From Raphanus sativus (taxonomy: Eukaryota; Streptophyta; Magnoliopsida; Brassicales; Brassicaceae): a stretch of 64,000 nucleotides of DNA. Made by a program: the position numbers and the translations under genes. The notes beneath the pieces are model-generated. The model had not been told where the DNA came from. It saw nothing but the letters and a program-made list of their open reading frames with translations, and did no database searches. Every line of letters starts with the position of its first letter. Positions within the stretch are counted from its first letter, which is position 1. Below are positions 12,024 to 24,253 of the stretch, one piece after another. The stretch spans positions 62,001 through 126,000 of the forward strand of contig NW_026615334.1 of assembly GCF_000801105.2 (NCBI RefSeq), given 5' to 3'.

Positions 12024-13175
12024 TGATATATGGTGTTTTTCACATCATTGTACATACGTTTTCATTTGTTTCAAGTCACTAATTCGTGTCAGTCTAGTCC
12101 TTTTTGACCTTTTACAGGTCTGGAGTTAGCAGAAGAAAGAAGAGAAGGTGCCTGATGAAAAGAAGTCCTTTTGGAGCATTCCTGCGGAGAACACTCAAGA
12201 GAACAGTCCCGAGACTGATCTCTCTCAAGCGGAACAAGCAGACGGAGTGATCCGGTGATTGTTCCAGACAAATATGGAAACTCCTATTTCGGGAATTGAA
12301 GCCCTGTTGCCCTAATCTCTTTCCTTCTGATTGGCGCCTCCATATAAAACGCCACCTATCTATTTTCTATTTTTTTTTACGCTAGTTTTTACAAGAGAAC
12401 ACTGAGTATTTGCGATCTGCAACTTGTAAGGGAGAAGAACCAATCCTCTCATAGAGAAGATCATCTGAACCCTATTGTTTCATACTCTGTCCTTATGCAA
12501 TTTTATTCAGTATTTATGTCTTTGTCTATGTGCATCATGATCGAGTAGTGACCTTGCTCGCCTAGGGTTTTTAGGGTGTTGAGACATGAGCTAAACATAG
12601 ATAAGCGATCCATAACTGTTCTTCATTCATACTGTTCTTACTGCTTTCATTAAACTGATCACTTGATGTTAGATCACTAGTTCATCACCTAGTTAACCGC
12701 TTAGGATGATAACTTGACATGTATTGAATGAGCTTAGTATCCCTAATCAGCGAAAGTAGATATTAGGGTGGTAAGTGAACTGATCGGACCTGTTCTCTAA
12801 AGCTTGCAATCGATCCTCATCCCAACGACAGTTAGGTGGTGAGATCGACCTGCAAAGCGATCACTGCCACGACAGTGGAGTGTTCCAGCTTAGTGATCCG
12901 AGTTCTAGAAAGCACTTCATCGCGCTTGAATAATTGTTTGGCTCCAATTCAACACCCAATGAAATACCCTAGGCTAGCTCTTGTTTAATTGAATCAATCT
13001 CGTGTTTATTTTGCTTGTTTACTATCGCCTATTTCAACCAAATCATATCTTCTTCTTAGCTTGATTCTGAAACTTATAGAACTAGAGTGTAGACTGGTCC
13101 TCTGGATTTGAATCTCAAGTACTACAATTGCAACTGTTAACTTGGCAGTAGCAAGGATTCATTTTTAGTGTATCA
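12024..13175 (+). repeat. 3' LTR of the Athila element
   Basis: 1152 bp, TG...CA bounded, about three substitutions from the 5' LTR, followed directly by the target duplication GTATA (13176-13180). Confidence 0.95.
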
Positions 13176-13352
13176 GTATATCAATGCTTCTTCCATGAAT
13201 CTTCTCCTGTAACCTAACATAGATAAAACACTAAAGGTCTAAAAATAGGTAAAATCCATGGAATATCACATACATACACTAACCATTTTCCGAAACGTCC
13301 AAAGTCTTCCGATAACCACCACCATCGTGGCTCGGTCGCTAGTGTCTGAGCT
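13176..13352 (-). mobile_element. Old element fragments: Athila-like LTR start and LTR-C piece
   Basis: On the minus strand an LTR-like start, TGATATTCCATGGATTTTACC, begins at 13268 and runs to the Athila insertion point. It resembles the LTR start at 17456, and its continuation lies at 1250 and below. Between about 13282 and 13352 a minus-oriented piece of LTR-C is present (compare 40-110). At 13353 the sequence switches abruptly to the 3' internal region of the SID element. Confidence 0.55.
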
Positions 13353-14281
13353 TGTTACATTTTTACTTTTATTTTCGCATTGGTTTTCGCAGATTTTTAA
13401 GACCAAAGTAGAATGATAATTCCGTCGACCAACACAATCAAGTCGCATCGCTCGACACCACATGACCATTAATAAAGATCGACGTATCTCTATATGTATC
13501 GATCGATGCCATCGCGGTCAGGTTTAGTCGTTCTATCTTGTTACATTAAGTACTTATGATTTATTTTTTCACTTCACTCCGGCTGTGTTACACTGGGACA
13601 GTGTAATTAAGTCTGGGCGGAGGTTTACTAATATGTGTTTTTATTTTGGTTTTTATTTAAAAATGTTTTCAAAATTATTTTTCGCATAAGTACTAAAATG
13701 GAGACATTGATATTGATTTATATTTGATTATCTAACCACTCTTTAGCACCATTCTAGATTTACTGATTGCAGATAGTACTAAAGATGTTAAAGTGGATCA
13801 ACATGTTACCTATATACACTTGCTGAGATTGTTTGAAGGAACCGAAGCTGACCTCTAACACTAATACTGACTTTATTTGCATGTCTTGGGTTTGGTAATC
13901 ACTGGATCAGAATCCTCTTACAAGTCTGGAAGGTAAAAAGTCTGTGTATTTCTGGTTCCCTTCCTTCTCTCTCTTCGGCATCTCAAAGATCTAAGTTTAT
14001 GTTATAAATATTTAAATGATTTCTTGAGAGGCAGAGGGATAGGTAAACTACCTGCGGCCCCATTATTCTAAATCTCAGAGATGATCACACATTGTAGAAA
14101 CGGGGGATAGGTAAATTACCTGTGACCTCATTATTCGCTACACTTTGTCAAAGTGTATGAGTTACAATTGCAATGTCAATGAGATAGACTAGATGACCTT
14201 TGTTGGCATCAAAACCTATTGAAATTGAAACTAATAAGAGATCCAGAGAAGAGAGATGAGGGGAGAATAGGATCAGAGAAG

Positions 14282-17099
14282 CAGACTGTGAGGCTCTGAC
14301 TAGAGTGGTTACACCGGAAGAAATAAAAGCAGTGGTATTTAAGATGCCATCAAATAAGTCTCCTGGTCCAGATGGTTACACAACAGAGTTCTTTAAGTCA
14401 GCATGGTCAATAATTGGTGAAGATGTAGTGGTTGCAGTTCAGTCTTTCTTCATCAAAGGATTTCTTCCAAAAGGTATTAATTCTACAATTCTAGCTCTGA
14501 TTCCTAAGAAGGACACTGCTAAGGAAATGAAGGATTATAGGCCAATATCTTGCTGTAATGTGCTCTATAAGGTGATCTCTAAGTTGCTTGCAAATCGCCT
14601 GAAAGGAATTATGCCAAAATTCATAGCTGATAATCAGTCTGCTTTTGTTAAGGATAGGTTGTTGATGGAGAACCTCCTTTTAGCAACTGAATTAGTTAAG
14701 GATTATCACAAAACTGAGATATCTTCGAGGAGGGTTATGAAAATAGATATCTCAAAGGCATTTGATTCAGTACAATGGCCTTTTTTGTTAGCGACACTAG
14801 AAGCTTTAGGGTTTCCTGCAAAATATATTCATTGGATAAGATTGTGTGTTTCAACTGCATCTTTCTCCATCCAAGTGAATGGAGAATTAGCTGGTTATTT
14901 CTATAGCAACAGAGGACTAAGGCAAGGGTGCGCTCTATCCCCTTCTCTCTTCGTGATCTGTATGAATGTGCTTTCTAAACTTTTAGATAAAGCAGCATCA
15001 GAAAGAAGAATTGGTTATCATCCGAAGTGTAAAAATGTCTCTCTGACACATTTATGCTTCGCAGATGATATAATGGTGTTTGCTGATGGTCAGAAGAGAT
15101 CTGTAGAAGGAATATTGTCTGTGTTTGAGGAATTTGCAAAAATGTCAGGATTGAATATAAGCTTGGAAAAATCTACTTTGTACATGGCTGGAGTTACTCG
15201 GGAAAATCAAGAGGCCATTCTCACGAACTTCCCTTTTGCAGCAGGGCAGCTCCCTGTAAGATACCTTGGTTTACCTCTTCTCACAAGGAAGATGACAGTT
15301 TCAGACTATTTACCTTTGATGGAGAAAGTCAGAACAAAGATGTGTAATTGGAATGGGAGATTTCTTTCTTATGCAGGTAGACTGCAATTCATAAAATCAG
15401 TGATAATGAGTTTGACAAATTTCTGGCTTGCAGCCTTCAGAATGCCAAGAAAATGCTTACGGGAGATTGAAAAAATGAGTGCAGCCTTCCTGTGGTCTGG
15501 ACCAGAGATGAGTACAAAGAAATCGAAAGTTAGTTGGGAAGAAGTTTGTAAGATGAAAGCAGAGGGAGGGTTGGATTTAAGGCCTCTCTCAGAAGTTAAT
15601 GAAGTTTCTACTCTGAAGCTAGCCTGGCGAATTCTTTCTGGGCAAGACACACTTTGGGTAAAATGGATACAAGCTTATCTGATTCGCCAAGGATCCTTCT
15701 GGGCTGTAAGAGAAAACTCAACACTTGGTTCCTGGATAAGGAGAAAAATTCTCAAAATTAGAGATGTTGCAAAAAGATTTCATAGAGTTGACGTCAAGAA
15801 TGGTGAAGCTACTTCCTTCTGGTATGATCATTGGAATCCTTTGGGTACTGTACTGGAGCTGTTGGGTACTAGAAGAGTGATTGATTTGGGTATTCCAGTA
15901 ACTGCAACAGTGGCTGAAGCTATGCAGAACCATATATGAAGACGTCATCGTGTTGAGATAATAAACAAGATAGAAGATGAGATTGAGAAAAAGAAGCTTG
16001 AGAACCATCACCAAAATGACATTGCGCTGTGGAAGAATAGTTCAGGGGTCTACAAACCAACATTCTCATCCAGAAACACTTGGCTTGAGATAAGGAAGGA
16101 GTATACAGTCCATGTTTGGAGTACAGGTATATGGTTTAAACATGCTACACCTAAATATTCCTTTCATATATGGGCAGCAATGAAAGACAGACTAACAACG
16201 TATGATAGAATACTGAAATGGAGCACAAACATCAACCCTAATTGCGTTCTCTGCCAGCAACAAGTGGAGACTAGAAACCATCTGGTTCTATTCTTGCTCA
16301 TACTCAAGTCAGATATGGCAGAAACTCATGAGAGGCTTGCTCCAAGCTAACTATACTGAAGTGTGGGAGGATATTGTTAGCTTACTTCTGGATAACAGAA
16401 TGGAAAGAGTTAAGTTGTTCTTACTCAGATACACTTTCCAAGCAGCTGCGCATGTGATTTGGAGAGAAAGAAATAGACGCAGGCATGGTGAAAAGCAACT
16501 TCCCCACACTCTCTTGTTAAAGATTATTGACAAGACTGTCAGAAATAGACTCTCCACAATTAGGAGACAAGGAGACCATAAGATGGATGGAGGAATGAGA
16601 GTTTGGTTTGAAACAAGAAACTAATATAAAGTTTGTAGTACTTGTTGGTTTATGCTTTTTAAGAAGGAAATCTTCTGCACAGATGGCTATATAGCTTGGT
16701 TTCGACAGAAGCTTCAGTCAGTTAAAAGTAAGGGAGGCGATTTCGAAGTAGGGTTGTCATGGCTTTGAACAAGAGCTTGAAGAATCTGTTTCTTGTAGAC
16801 AGATATATTAGTACCCTAGCTATAAAATTCTTACTCTTTTTCCCCCATTAGAGTTTTGTCCCAATTGGGTTTTCTCTAATGAGGGTTATAATGAGGAGGA
16901 TTTTATAGCATTTCCAAACTTGACTTGTGTCACATGGTCAAGTTTGAGGGGGAATTTGAAGTTTAAAAGTTTTGTCTATGGAAGAGTTAGGTTTCTTTCT
17001 ATTGAGTTTGTTTTTTTCTAGTAGTTTTCAAATATGTTGCACTAGTTGTAAAAAAGTTTTGATTGAATAAAATTTTACATTCATTCAAAAAAAAAAAAA
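14282..17099 (+). mobile_element. 5'-truncated L1-type LINE with target duplication
   Basis: The body is 2.8 kb, ends in 13 A (17087-17099), and is flanked by the 17-bp duplication gaat(a/g)ggatcagagaag at 14265-14281 and 17100-17116 (one mismatch). The unoccupied site is visible near 25266 in the related element. ORF1 and the endonuclease domain are missing. The 3' UTR has an inverted repeat (CATTAGAG ... CTCTAATG, about 16848-16883) around the palindrome CCCAATTGGG. Confidence 0.9.
14284..16624 (+). pseudogene. LINE ORF2 remnant: reverse transcriptase plus zinc-finger (zf-RVT) tail
   Basis: The frame is open from the LINE's truncated 5' end, so the ATG and N-terminal endonuclease are missing. 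It encodes a non-LTR reverse transcriptase, with the active-site FADD at about 15058-15069 and the usual PGPDG and RPISCCN blocks upstream. An in-frame TGA at 15937-15939 interrupts it. The same frame then continues with a zf-RVT-like region (CVLC...H). A frameshift near 16285-16300 moves the C-terminal part (16328-16624, rich in Arg, HVIWRERN) to another frame. With two lesions and a truncation it cannot make active protein. Confidence 0.9.
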
Positions 17100-17455
17100 G
17101 AATGGGATCAGAGAAGACTACCTGTGTGTTCAGATACTTGTTTGAGTTGAATCCATGTGTCCTTTGATCGATACTCCCAAGGTAAAGCCTGCACTTTTAT
17201 TTTATGTTAAGAAATGAGGTTAGTAGAGGGGAATGTCAGATAAGATTTGCTAAGTTGTGGACTAGATGAATTTGGTTGCTAAGCTAGGATAATGCATAAT
17301 GAACTTCTGTGATTAGGACGTTTAGATATGAATTGCGAATCCATAGAGTGATGACTTCAATGTTTTGAATCTTTGAGTCCCTACTATTTTTAAACCTTTT
17401 CCAGAGACTATTAGTTTTTGCTTGAGGACAAGTAGAGGAGTAAGTCTAGGGGAGT

Positions 17456-18779
17456 TGATATACCATGGATTTCACCCATTTTCTACCATGGTATAATGAT
17501 ATTTTTATTATATACTAATATATTTTCTAGCCTGTTAGGTATGTTTTCAGGTTCAGGAGTGTTTCGTGATAAAGTGATGCTTTTGGAGCATTTTGGAGCA
17601 CAAGAGATAATACATCCGAGTTTACCATTCAAGACCATGTCGGAAGTCAACATTCAGAGAAGAATCGATCGATACTCATCCAGAGTTATCGATCGATGTA
17701 GCTGTGAAGATCCGCGTACTTGAAGATTATAATCGATTGATACACATCTAGTGTTGTCAATCGATAGCGAGGACAAAATGGTTTAGCCGACTACTTCACC
17801 AAGACTTCACCAAATTACGAATTTCCCCTGACGAGTTTTTAACCTAATGGAAATGCTTAAATACCCTGCCTAAGTGTTTTTGACGGCAAGCAGAAAGAAA
17901 GCAAGCAAGCAAGCAGAGAGTGTGAAAGAAAGCTAGAGTTTTATTTGGTTTTGAGAGATCGGAGAGATCATTGAGAGATTTGTGATTGAACTCCATTTGT
18001 TTTCTATTTTCTATCTAATGCAATTTCTTTACCTATCTTGTGTTATGAATTGCTTAGTTATGTCTGAGTAGTCTACTTGTTAGATCTAGGGTTTAAATAG
18101 GTTTCTGGGATTAGCTCTAAACTATATTTGCTAAGTTGTGATATTCATCAAATAGATTGCACCCTAAGCTTGTTCTAGAGTAGCTAACTAGAACATAGAT
18201 CACTAGGATCCTTATATCTTGAATTATCTGTTTGAACTAATTTGTCTCCTGTTGAGAAGAGCGAGGGCCCTCTTTGAGACCTAGTGTTCATTATCGGCTC
18301 GCGCTTAGGCATTTCAAGAAGCCGTCGATCGGCGATGCGAAAGGTGTATCGCTCGATATCTCTAAAGGATATCGATCGACTCTTTTTCTGTTCAACAGAC
18401 GACAGTTGAGATCAGAGATCTAGTTATTTAACCAGTAAGACATCACTGATTGTTAAGCGGCTGAGTTCTTTAATATCATGCAAGCAACTTGTTAGGCATT
18501 TATAGATATTAAAATCTCCAATACCTGAATAAAAGTCATATGTCTAGCACTCTTTATCATCTTATAAACAACCATCATATTGTTAGTTAAAGAATCTACC
18601 TTGCTCATTTAGGATTGTCATTTTACATTTTCATCATAAAAACCAACTTTACCTAGGATTGATTAATTGATTAGATTTAATTGGTTCCCTAACTCCTTGT
18701 GATTCGATCCAGAAGTACTACAGCTGAACCTCTTATTTGAGAGAGTAAAGCACTCTATAGGATAATTTGAGTGGTATCA
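17456..18779 (+). repeat. Upstream LTR of the SID element
   Basis: 1324 bp, starts TGATATACCATGG and ends GTGGTATCA. It contains the RTCGATCRA core pair at 17664/17688 and one unit of the 'aagcaagc' repeat. It lacks 24 bp relative to the downstream LTR at about 18326, exactly one period of the core repeat. Confidence 0.9.
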
Positions 18780-18783
18780 AATT

Positions 18784-18801
18784 TGGCACCGTTGCCGGGG
18801 A
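18784..18801 (+). promoter_or_regulatory. Primer-binding site of the SID element
   Basis: TGGCACCGTTGCCGGGGA lies four bases after the LTR. It matches the complement of the plant tRNA-Asp 3' end except for A in place of G at position 5. Confidence 0.85.
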
Positions 18802-18900
18802 GCTTTGATCGCCATTAGATTTAATTTTATCAATTTTAGGTTTTTCTTTTTTTTTCTTTTACCCCTTTCTGATTAAAATTTTTCTTGTCTTTTCAGGTAC

Positions 18901-20415
18901 ATGCCCAGCAGTACCAGAAGCAATAAGGGAAATCAACTACTATTCTCAGAAGATCCTGCACACTTGGAACGTTCAATCCGCAAAGACCTACGCTCCGCAT
19001 CGATCGACAGAGGCGCATATCCATCGACTGATATTCACGTTGAACCGTCGACCGATACACAGACACCACCGTCGACCGATAGTCTTCGCCGCTCCACATC
19101 GTTCGACACTACCCACCGTACATCGATCGATACTAACCCGCGAGGCATGGTTGCGATTGTTATTCTCACGCAGGGCGAGAAGGGAAACATGTATGACCAG
19201 GATGGTCATATGCGTAATGCAACAGGTCAGAAGCTAGATGCACAGGGAAACATAATCCCTGAACCAGAAGCTGAGGCTACAAAAGAAACTCAAACAAGAT
19301 CGTTGGCAGACTACAATCGTCCTAATGAGTATTACACCAACAGATCAGCTATTCAACTTCCAGAGATTCAGAAGCCGAACTTCGAGCTCAAGCCTCAGTA
19401 CTACTCTCTCGTGTCACAAATACCCTACTCTGGGTTATCACACGAATATCCTATGGACCATCTGGAGAGGTTCGAGGATCTTATAGCTGCTATTCGCATG
19501 GATGGAGTCCCTGAGGACTACCTACTTTGCAAGCTCTTCAAATAATCACTAATTGGAGAAGCTTCACACTGGCTTAAGCAGTTACCTACATGATCATTGA
19601 CATCCTGGACCGACATCAAAAATGCCTTCATGCGTAATTTCTTTGATGAGGCACATGCTGAAGACTTAAGGAGCAAAATAGCTACCTTTGCGCAAAAGTC
19701 TGGTGAGACTTTTAAGGACGCGTGGATCAGATTTACGTTCTTCCAGCGAGACTGTCCACACCATAGATTCAATGAAGTGCAGCTGCTAAGCATTTTCTAC
19801 AGAGGTATTGCCTTGAGGTATCAGATGGCTATTGATACTGCTAGCAAGGGGAACTTCAACACCAGGAATCCAATAGAGGCCGTGAGACTTATTGAGAACC
19901 TAGCCAACAACAGCAGCACCAAGAACACTGACTCTGATAAGAAGAAGTCTGTTGCAGCCATCAGGGACGACCAGATGAGTGAAGTCAGAGCTAAGATAGA
20001 TGCTTTACATGGATTTCTTGGGAAACAAGCCTGCTCAGCTGAAGAAGGAGAGGCTAGAGATGCTGATACAGAAGAAAATGTGAACTACATTGGAGGTACT
20101 GGATTTCAGAGGTTTGGAAACCATAATGGCAACATGAACTTTTTTGGTAGTGGTCAGAAGAGTAACTACAACCAGAATTCACAATATCAGAAACCTTTGA
20201 ACAACACCAGGAACTATGGAAACTCATCTTACCAAAACCCACCACTACCCACCCAGGAGAGTAAGTTTGATGCCATGATTGATAGAGTTCTTGGAGGACA
20301 GCAGAAGCTTACAGTGGACTTCAATGAAAAGATTGACTATGTCTTCAACAATCTGAACTCAAGGATAGACACAATTTGTACTCAAGTTAGGAAGCTTGAG
20401 ACACAAATAGTTTAA
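18901..20415 (+). pseudogene. Gag-like frame of the SID element with an N-terminal SID octapeptide array
   Basis: The frame starts at ATG 18901 and shares the Gag core of the intact Athila (a YPMDHLERFED block near 19450, then DCPHHRF and the 'ASKGNF' region). It is broken by in-frame stops at 19543 (TAA) and 19591 (TGA), and ends at 20413. The N-terminal part (18999-19140) is an imperfect 8-residue repeat of the form P-S-(I/T)-D-x4, encoded by core motifs starting at 18999, 19023, 19047, 19071, 19098 and 19122. No zinc knuckle is seen. A Gln/Asn-rich tail follows the core. Any product would be a truncated peptide. Confidence 0.85.
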
Positions 20416-20589
20416 ACTGAAGACTCTATAAGGAGAATTTGAACTTCTAAGGAAGTAGAAGATGGAAGCATGAAACACCACGTGAATGCCATCATAGATG
20501 ATGATTTCTGGCAAGTGGTGAAGCATGAAAAGCTTCAAGAAGGAGATTTCGAAGTGGAAAGTTCACTAAGTTTTGGTGGATCGCAATGG

Positions 20590-21633
20590 TGTCGATCGAC
20601 ACCAGTTAGTCCACATCGATAGACACAATCGATGTCATTTCCAGACACGATTGCGGATTGCAACGCAATTAGGATTTTGACACATGCTGAATATACGGCT
20701 TCGCATCCACATCCACCCACCCCCACCTACGAAAATATCGACCGACGAGACGAGCCACTCATCGATCGACACAAAGATGAGACACGCATCGATCGACCCT
20801 TTTCTCCACCCATCGATCGACACGCACCTCTCATATACCGAGTGCAGTTACCAGCGATTGACAGCAACCGAATTAACGCACTCCGACCAATACTGAAACC
20901 ACCAGCTGACCCTACAGAGACTAATAGTAACCCTTCAGACACTACACCACTATCAGAGGGAATTGAAGGAAGAAGGTTAAGGAGTAAGAAAGAGAAAACT
21001 CCTAAGAACCTTAAGAGGACAGCTAATGAGAAGGAGATAGATGGTTTCACTAAGAGAGTTATCAGAATTCCACTTGAAAAACCCTTTGAGGAGGTTTACT
21101 TCACAAGCAGATTGTGGATGTTCTTTAGAGAGACAAGGGAGACTGAAAATGACATTAGGAGAATGTTTGACAAAGTCAGAGAAGACATGAGGAGGAGGAT
21201 CACATTGAAGAAGAAGAGTGATCCTCAAAAGTTTGCAATACCCTGTATAGTAAAGGGAATTGAGTTTCCTCATGCACTATGTGACACTGGTTCTTCAGTC
21301 AGCATCTTACCAAAGGTTATGGCAGACCATCTAGGTCTGAAAGTAGAGTCTTCACCAGAGATCTTCGCATTTGTGGATTACACTCAGAAAAATTCTAGAG
21401 GCTTGATCAGAGATCTGGAAGTGCAGATTGGTAATGTCATTGTCCCTGTGGATTTTCATGTCCTGGATATCAAGTTAAAATGGAATTGTTCCCTTCTACT
21501 TGGAAGAACATTTCTGGCTACAGTAGGAGCTGTATGTGACTTGAACACCAACATGATGTATTTGACTATGATATCCAGATATCCACTACGATCCTGTCAA
21601 ACTTGGCAAAACACCAGCCAAAACCGTGGATAA
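20590..21633 (+). pseudogene. Protease region of the SID element
   Basis: The open frame 20632-21633 contains a retropepsin-like active site, C-D-T-G-S-S, with the Asp codon at 21283-21285. This is followed by the flap-like and 'LLLGRTFLATVGA' blocks typical of Athila proteases. Upstream, I-D-R and S-I-D repeats (cores at 20761, 20788 and 20812) sit partly in a different frame, so a frameshift separates them from the protease. Stops at 20413, 20440 and 20620 cut the region off from gag. Reverse transcriptase does not follow; instead comes more SID-rich sequence from 21690. Confidence 0.8.
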
Positions 21634-22000
21634 AGAAAATGATCTTGGTATCATTGCAGTTTGTCATTGTGAAGTAGAGTACGAAACAGAGTACTCGGGA
21701 TCGATCGACGACCTCACTACATCATCGATCGACACCAACGAGTCATAAGAGATCGACACCAACTTTGGATTATCGATCGACAGAGATACACCAGATGATG
21801 AACTCGATATACCAGATTATTGCTACCCAAATTTCGCCATCCAACCCAACAACAAACAAGATGATTACTCAGTAAGAAGTTGGGCAGACAGCGGATTTCA
21901 TGAAAGTTTTGTAGTAGATACAGCTAGATCTTCTCACAGTTGAGACCACATCGAAGAATACGATGAAGATTATTGGAAAGAAAGAGCTTGGGAACACTAC

Positions 22001-24253
22001 ATGGAGAATGATAGATTTGAAAATCGTTTCCCAAGAACAACCTGCTCGAAATCGATCGACATCCACCGCCCACCATCGATCGATTATCCACTTCATCCAG
22101 CAAAACGACATCGTCCATCGATCGACATTGCGAGCATCACATCGATCGATATTGAGTCAGACGACTTAAAGGACAAGATCGGAATTTCACCGATTAGGGC
22201 AACAAATGGGTATATAATGTTGTCAACATCAACCACGAAAATTCAAACTTCAACAACACATATCCTACAGCCTCCAGCAACAAGAAACATCACCATGGAG
22301 ACCTGCAACAAAAAGAACAATCGATTCAACCATGCTGCTAAACGATCATCATCGATCGCCATCACCACTGCACCATCGATCGATTTTTTCACCAGAAATA
22401 GATCACGTTTTCATAATTCATATGATATCAGGAATGCTTCACTAACACCTAATGAATTTGGTATTTACAGGGATAGAGATGGCTTTGCAAGAGCCATGGA
22501 TGGAAGGATTCTACACATATCCAGAGAGGACATAGCAGACATCCTTCAAGTTGCCAATGGACCAGAGAACCTGTTCAGACAGCAACGTGGCCATCCAGAT
22601 ATCCTAACTCACGTCCAAGACAACCACCACGTCACCATAGCAGAAGATACAGTTCCTCAACGTTTCGGTCGACATGGGAACTCACCATTGATCGACATCG
22701 CACTAGCCAGATCGACCGAGAGACGTATTGAGTTCGGACGACGTGCCTTTGATGCCAATGGATCCAGAAGATTCAGATGGGAAGAGGGGGACGAATTTGG
22801 TGTCCACAGAGATGAATTTGGACATACTAGGGGAGTTGATGGTGAAATCATCCCTGTCACCAAGGAGCACATAAGAAAAATCCTGGAGAGAACATTTTTT
22901 TTCAGAAGAGTTGCTTACGCGTTCCAGAACATGCACACCCTTACCATGCATACAGACCAGCACCAGTACCCTACAGCAAGGAGGAGATAGATGATATGGT
23001 GACTGATGTATGGGGAGCTCAGGCACACCTGGAGGAAGAATTCCGCACACTGGTGGAAGATACCTACCAGCCATTGGATCGCAGCTATGAAGCTCTTCAA
23101 AGTGATATGGCAGTGCTAAGGATGGAGATTGAGAGCATCAGGAACATGCTTCAGAAAGAGGCTACACCACCAATATCGATCGACACAGAACCAGCACCAT
23201 CGATCGATATCGGCCTGACTACATCCAACAACCAACCAGAATGTTCATCACTTAAAAGAGATGAATGGGAGATTGCTTACATCAACACCCTGATTGAAGA
23301 CGTCTACAGCCCTCTCAACAACAATGTCGAATGGTTAAGCAAGAGGATTGATCTTCTACAGCAAGAGTTGGCAACAATTTGCGAGAAAGGTCAGGCTCAG
23401 AATGATACTGTTCCATCGATCGACACACCATCTTCACCATCGATCGACATAAGGTTCGCAGAAATGGAAGAAAGGATGAAATCGTATGAGGAAAAGCACA
23501 ACAACTACACTTCACCTATCATGCGATACCTGAACACACTATCACAACAGATGAACGAGTTACAACAAGACATTGGCATAGTTCAGGACCACCTTGGTCT
23601 ATGTGGCAGAAACGCGACATCGATCGACAGGATTAGACCTCTATCGATCGACACCCAGCAACCACCAGCGCAGACTGCATGCACAGCAGCAGAAGTTGAT
23701 CAGATCAAACATAAGCTATACGAAGCTATGGATGCTATGGAGGAGAGGCTGAACAGGAGATGCGATGACATTTACGACCCTCTCAACGAAAGAGTGTCCT
23801 ACTTATGAAGAGCTACTGGTCTACTGAAGAATGAGATACTTGTTATTCAAAGAACTCTTGAGTACCAAGGACAGCTTTTAGAATCGATCGACACAGTTAC
23901 CACTAGATCGACCGACAGAACTCCCAGCGAAATGACCGACGCACGTTGTAGCATCGATTGACACCGAATCCTTGACAGACCGAGATCAACTGATACATGA
24001 CAAGATCAACGCTATGCAGAAGGAACTGAAGGAGCTGTCAGAATACGCATACAACACCATCTACAGGAATGTAGGCAGCATTGAACTAATTGAAAGAAGT
24101 CTGAGGAATCTCACAGATGTCATCCTCAAGATGGATGAGAAACAGCTCAGAAGTGGTAATGCCCCAAGAAGCTTCATTGCCACATGGTTTGATAGAAGGA
24201 GACACGAAGTTGATGCTTGTTGTCCAACAAGTAGCAGTTTATGTACCAACTGA
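22001..24253 (+). pseudogene. SID-repeat protein of unknown function in a non-autonomous Athila-related element
   Basis: Three open stretches (22001-22990, 22996-23808, 23972-24253) form one broken gene. The first contains two related blocks of the form EFG-(I/V)-(Y/H)-R-D-x-(D/F)-G-x-(A/T)-R-(A/G)-(M/V)-DG (near 22455 and 22796), each followed by a short acidic helix-like segment. The later stretches look like coiled coils (regular Leu/Ile with Glu/Lys). SID motifs at 22051, 22075, 22117, 22141, 22351, 22375, 23175, 23199, 23415, 23439, 23619 and 23643 encode P-S-I-D peptides. A frameshift lies in a T-run near 22896, and there is a TGA at 23806. Similar proteins are common but unexplained in Brassica genomes. 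I do not assign a function. Confidence 0.65.

Larger units (their letters stand above)
1251..13175 (+). mobile_element. Complete Athila-type Ty3/gypsy LTR retrotransposon, recent insertion
   Basis: The element is 11,925 bp. It has two 1152-bp LTRs that start TGATATATGG and end GTGTATCA, and a perfect 5-bp target-site duplication, GTATA, at 1246-1250 and 13176-13180. By eye the LTRs differ at only three sites (about 1721, 1741 and 2067 in the 5' copy), roughly 99.7% identity. At commonly used plant rates this means insertion on the order of 0.1-0.2 million years ago. A tRNA-Asp-type PBS, an uninterrupted gag-pol, a second ORF and a PPT are present in the expected order. It inserted into an older minus-oriented Athila-like sequence. 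Confidence 0.95.
13353..17455 (+). mobile_element. Headless 3' internal fragment of a SID-type Athila element, interrupted by a LINE
   Basis: The segments 13353-14281 and 17100-17455 together match 24346-25621 of the downstream element. They include the hairpin at 13588-13606, the internal PPT-like motif and a terminal PPT directly before the LTR at 17456. The upstream half and its own 5' LTR are missing. This makes the LTR at 17456 the 3' LTR of this fragment as well as the 5' LTR of the next element. It is non-coding apart from the LINE. Confidence 0.75.
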
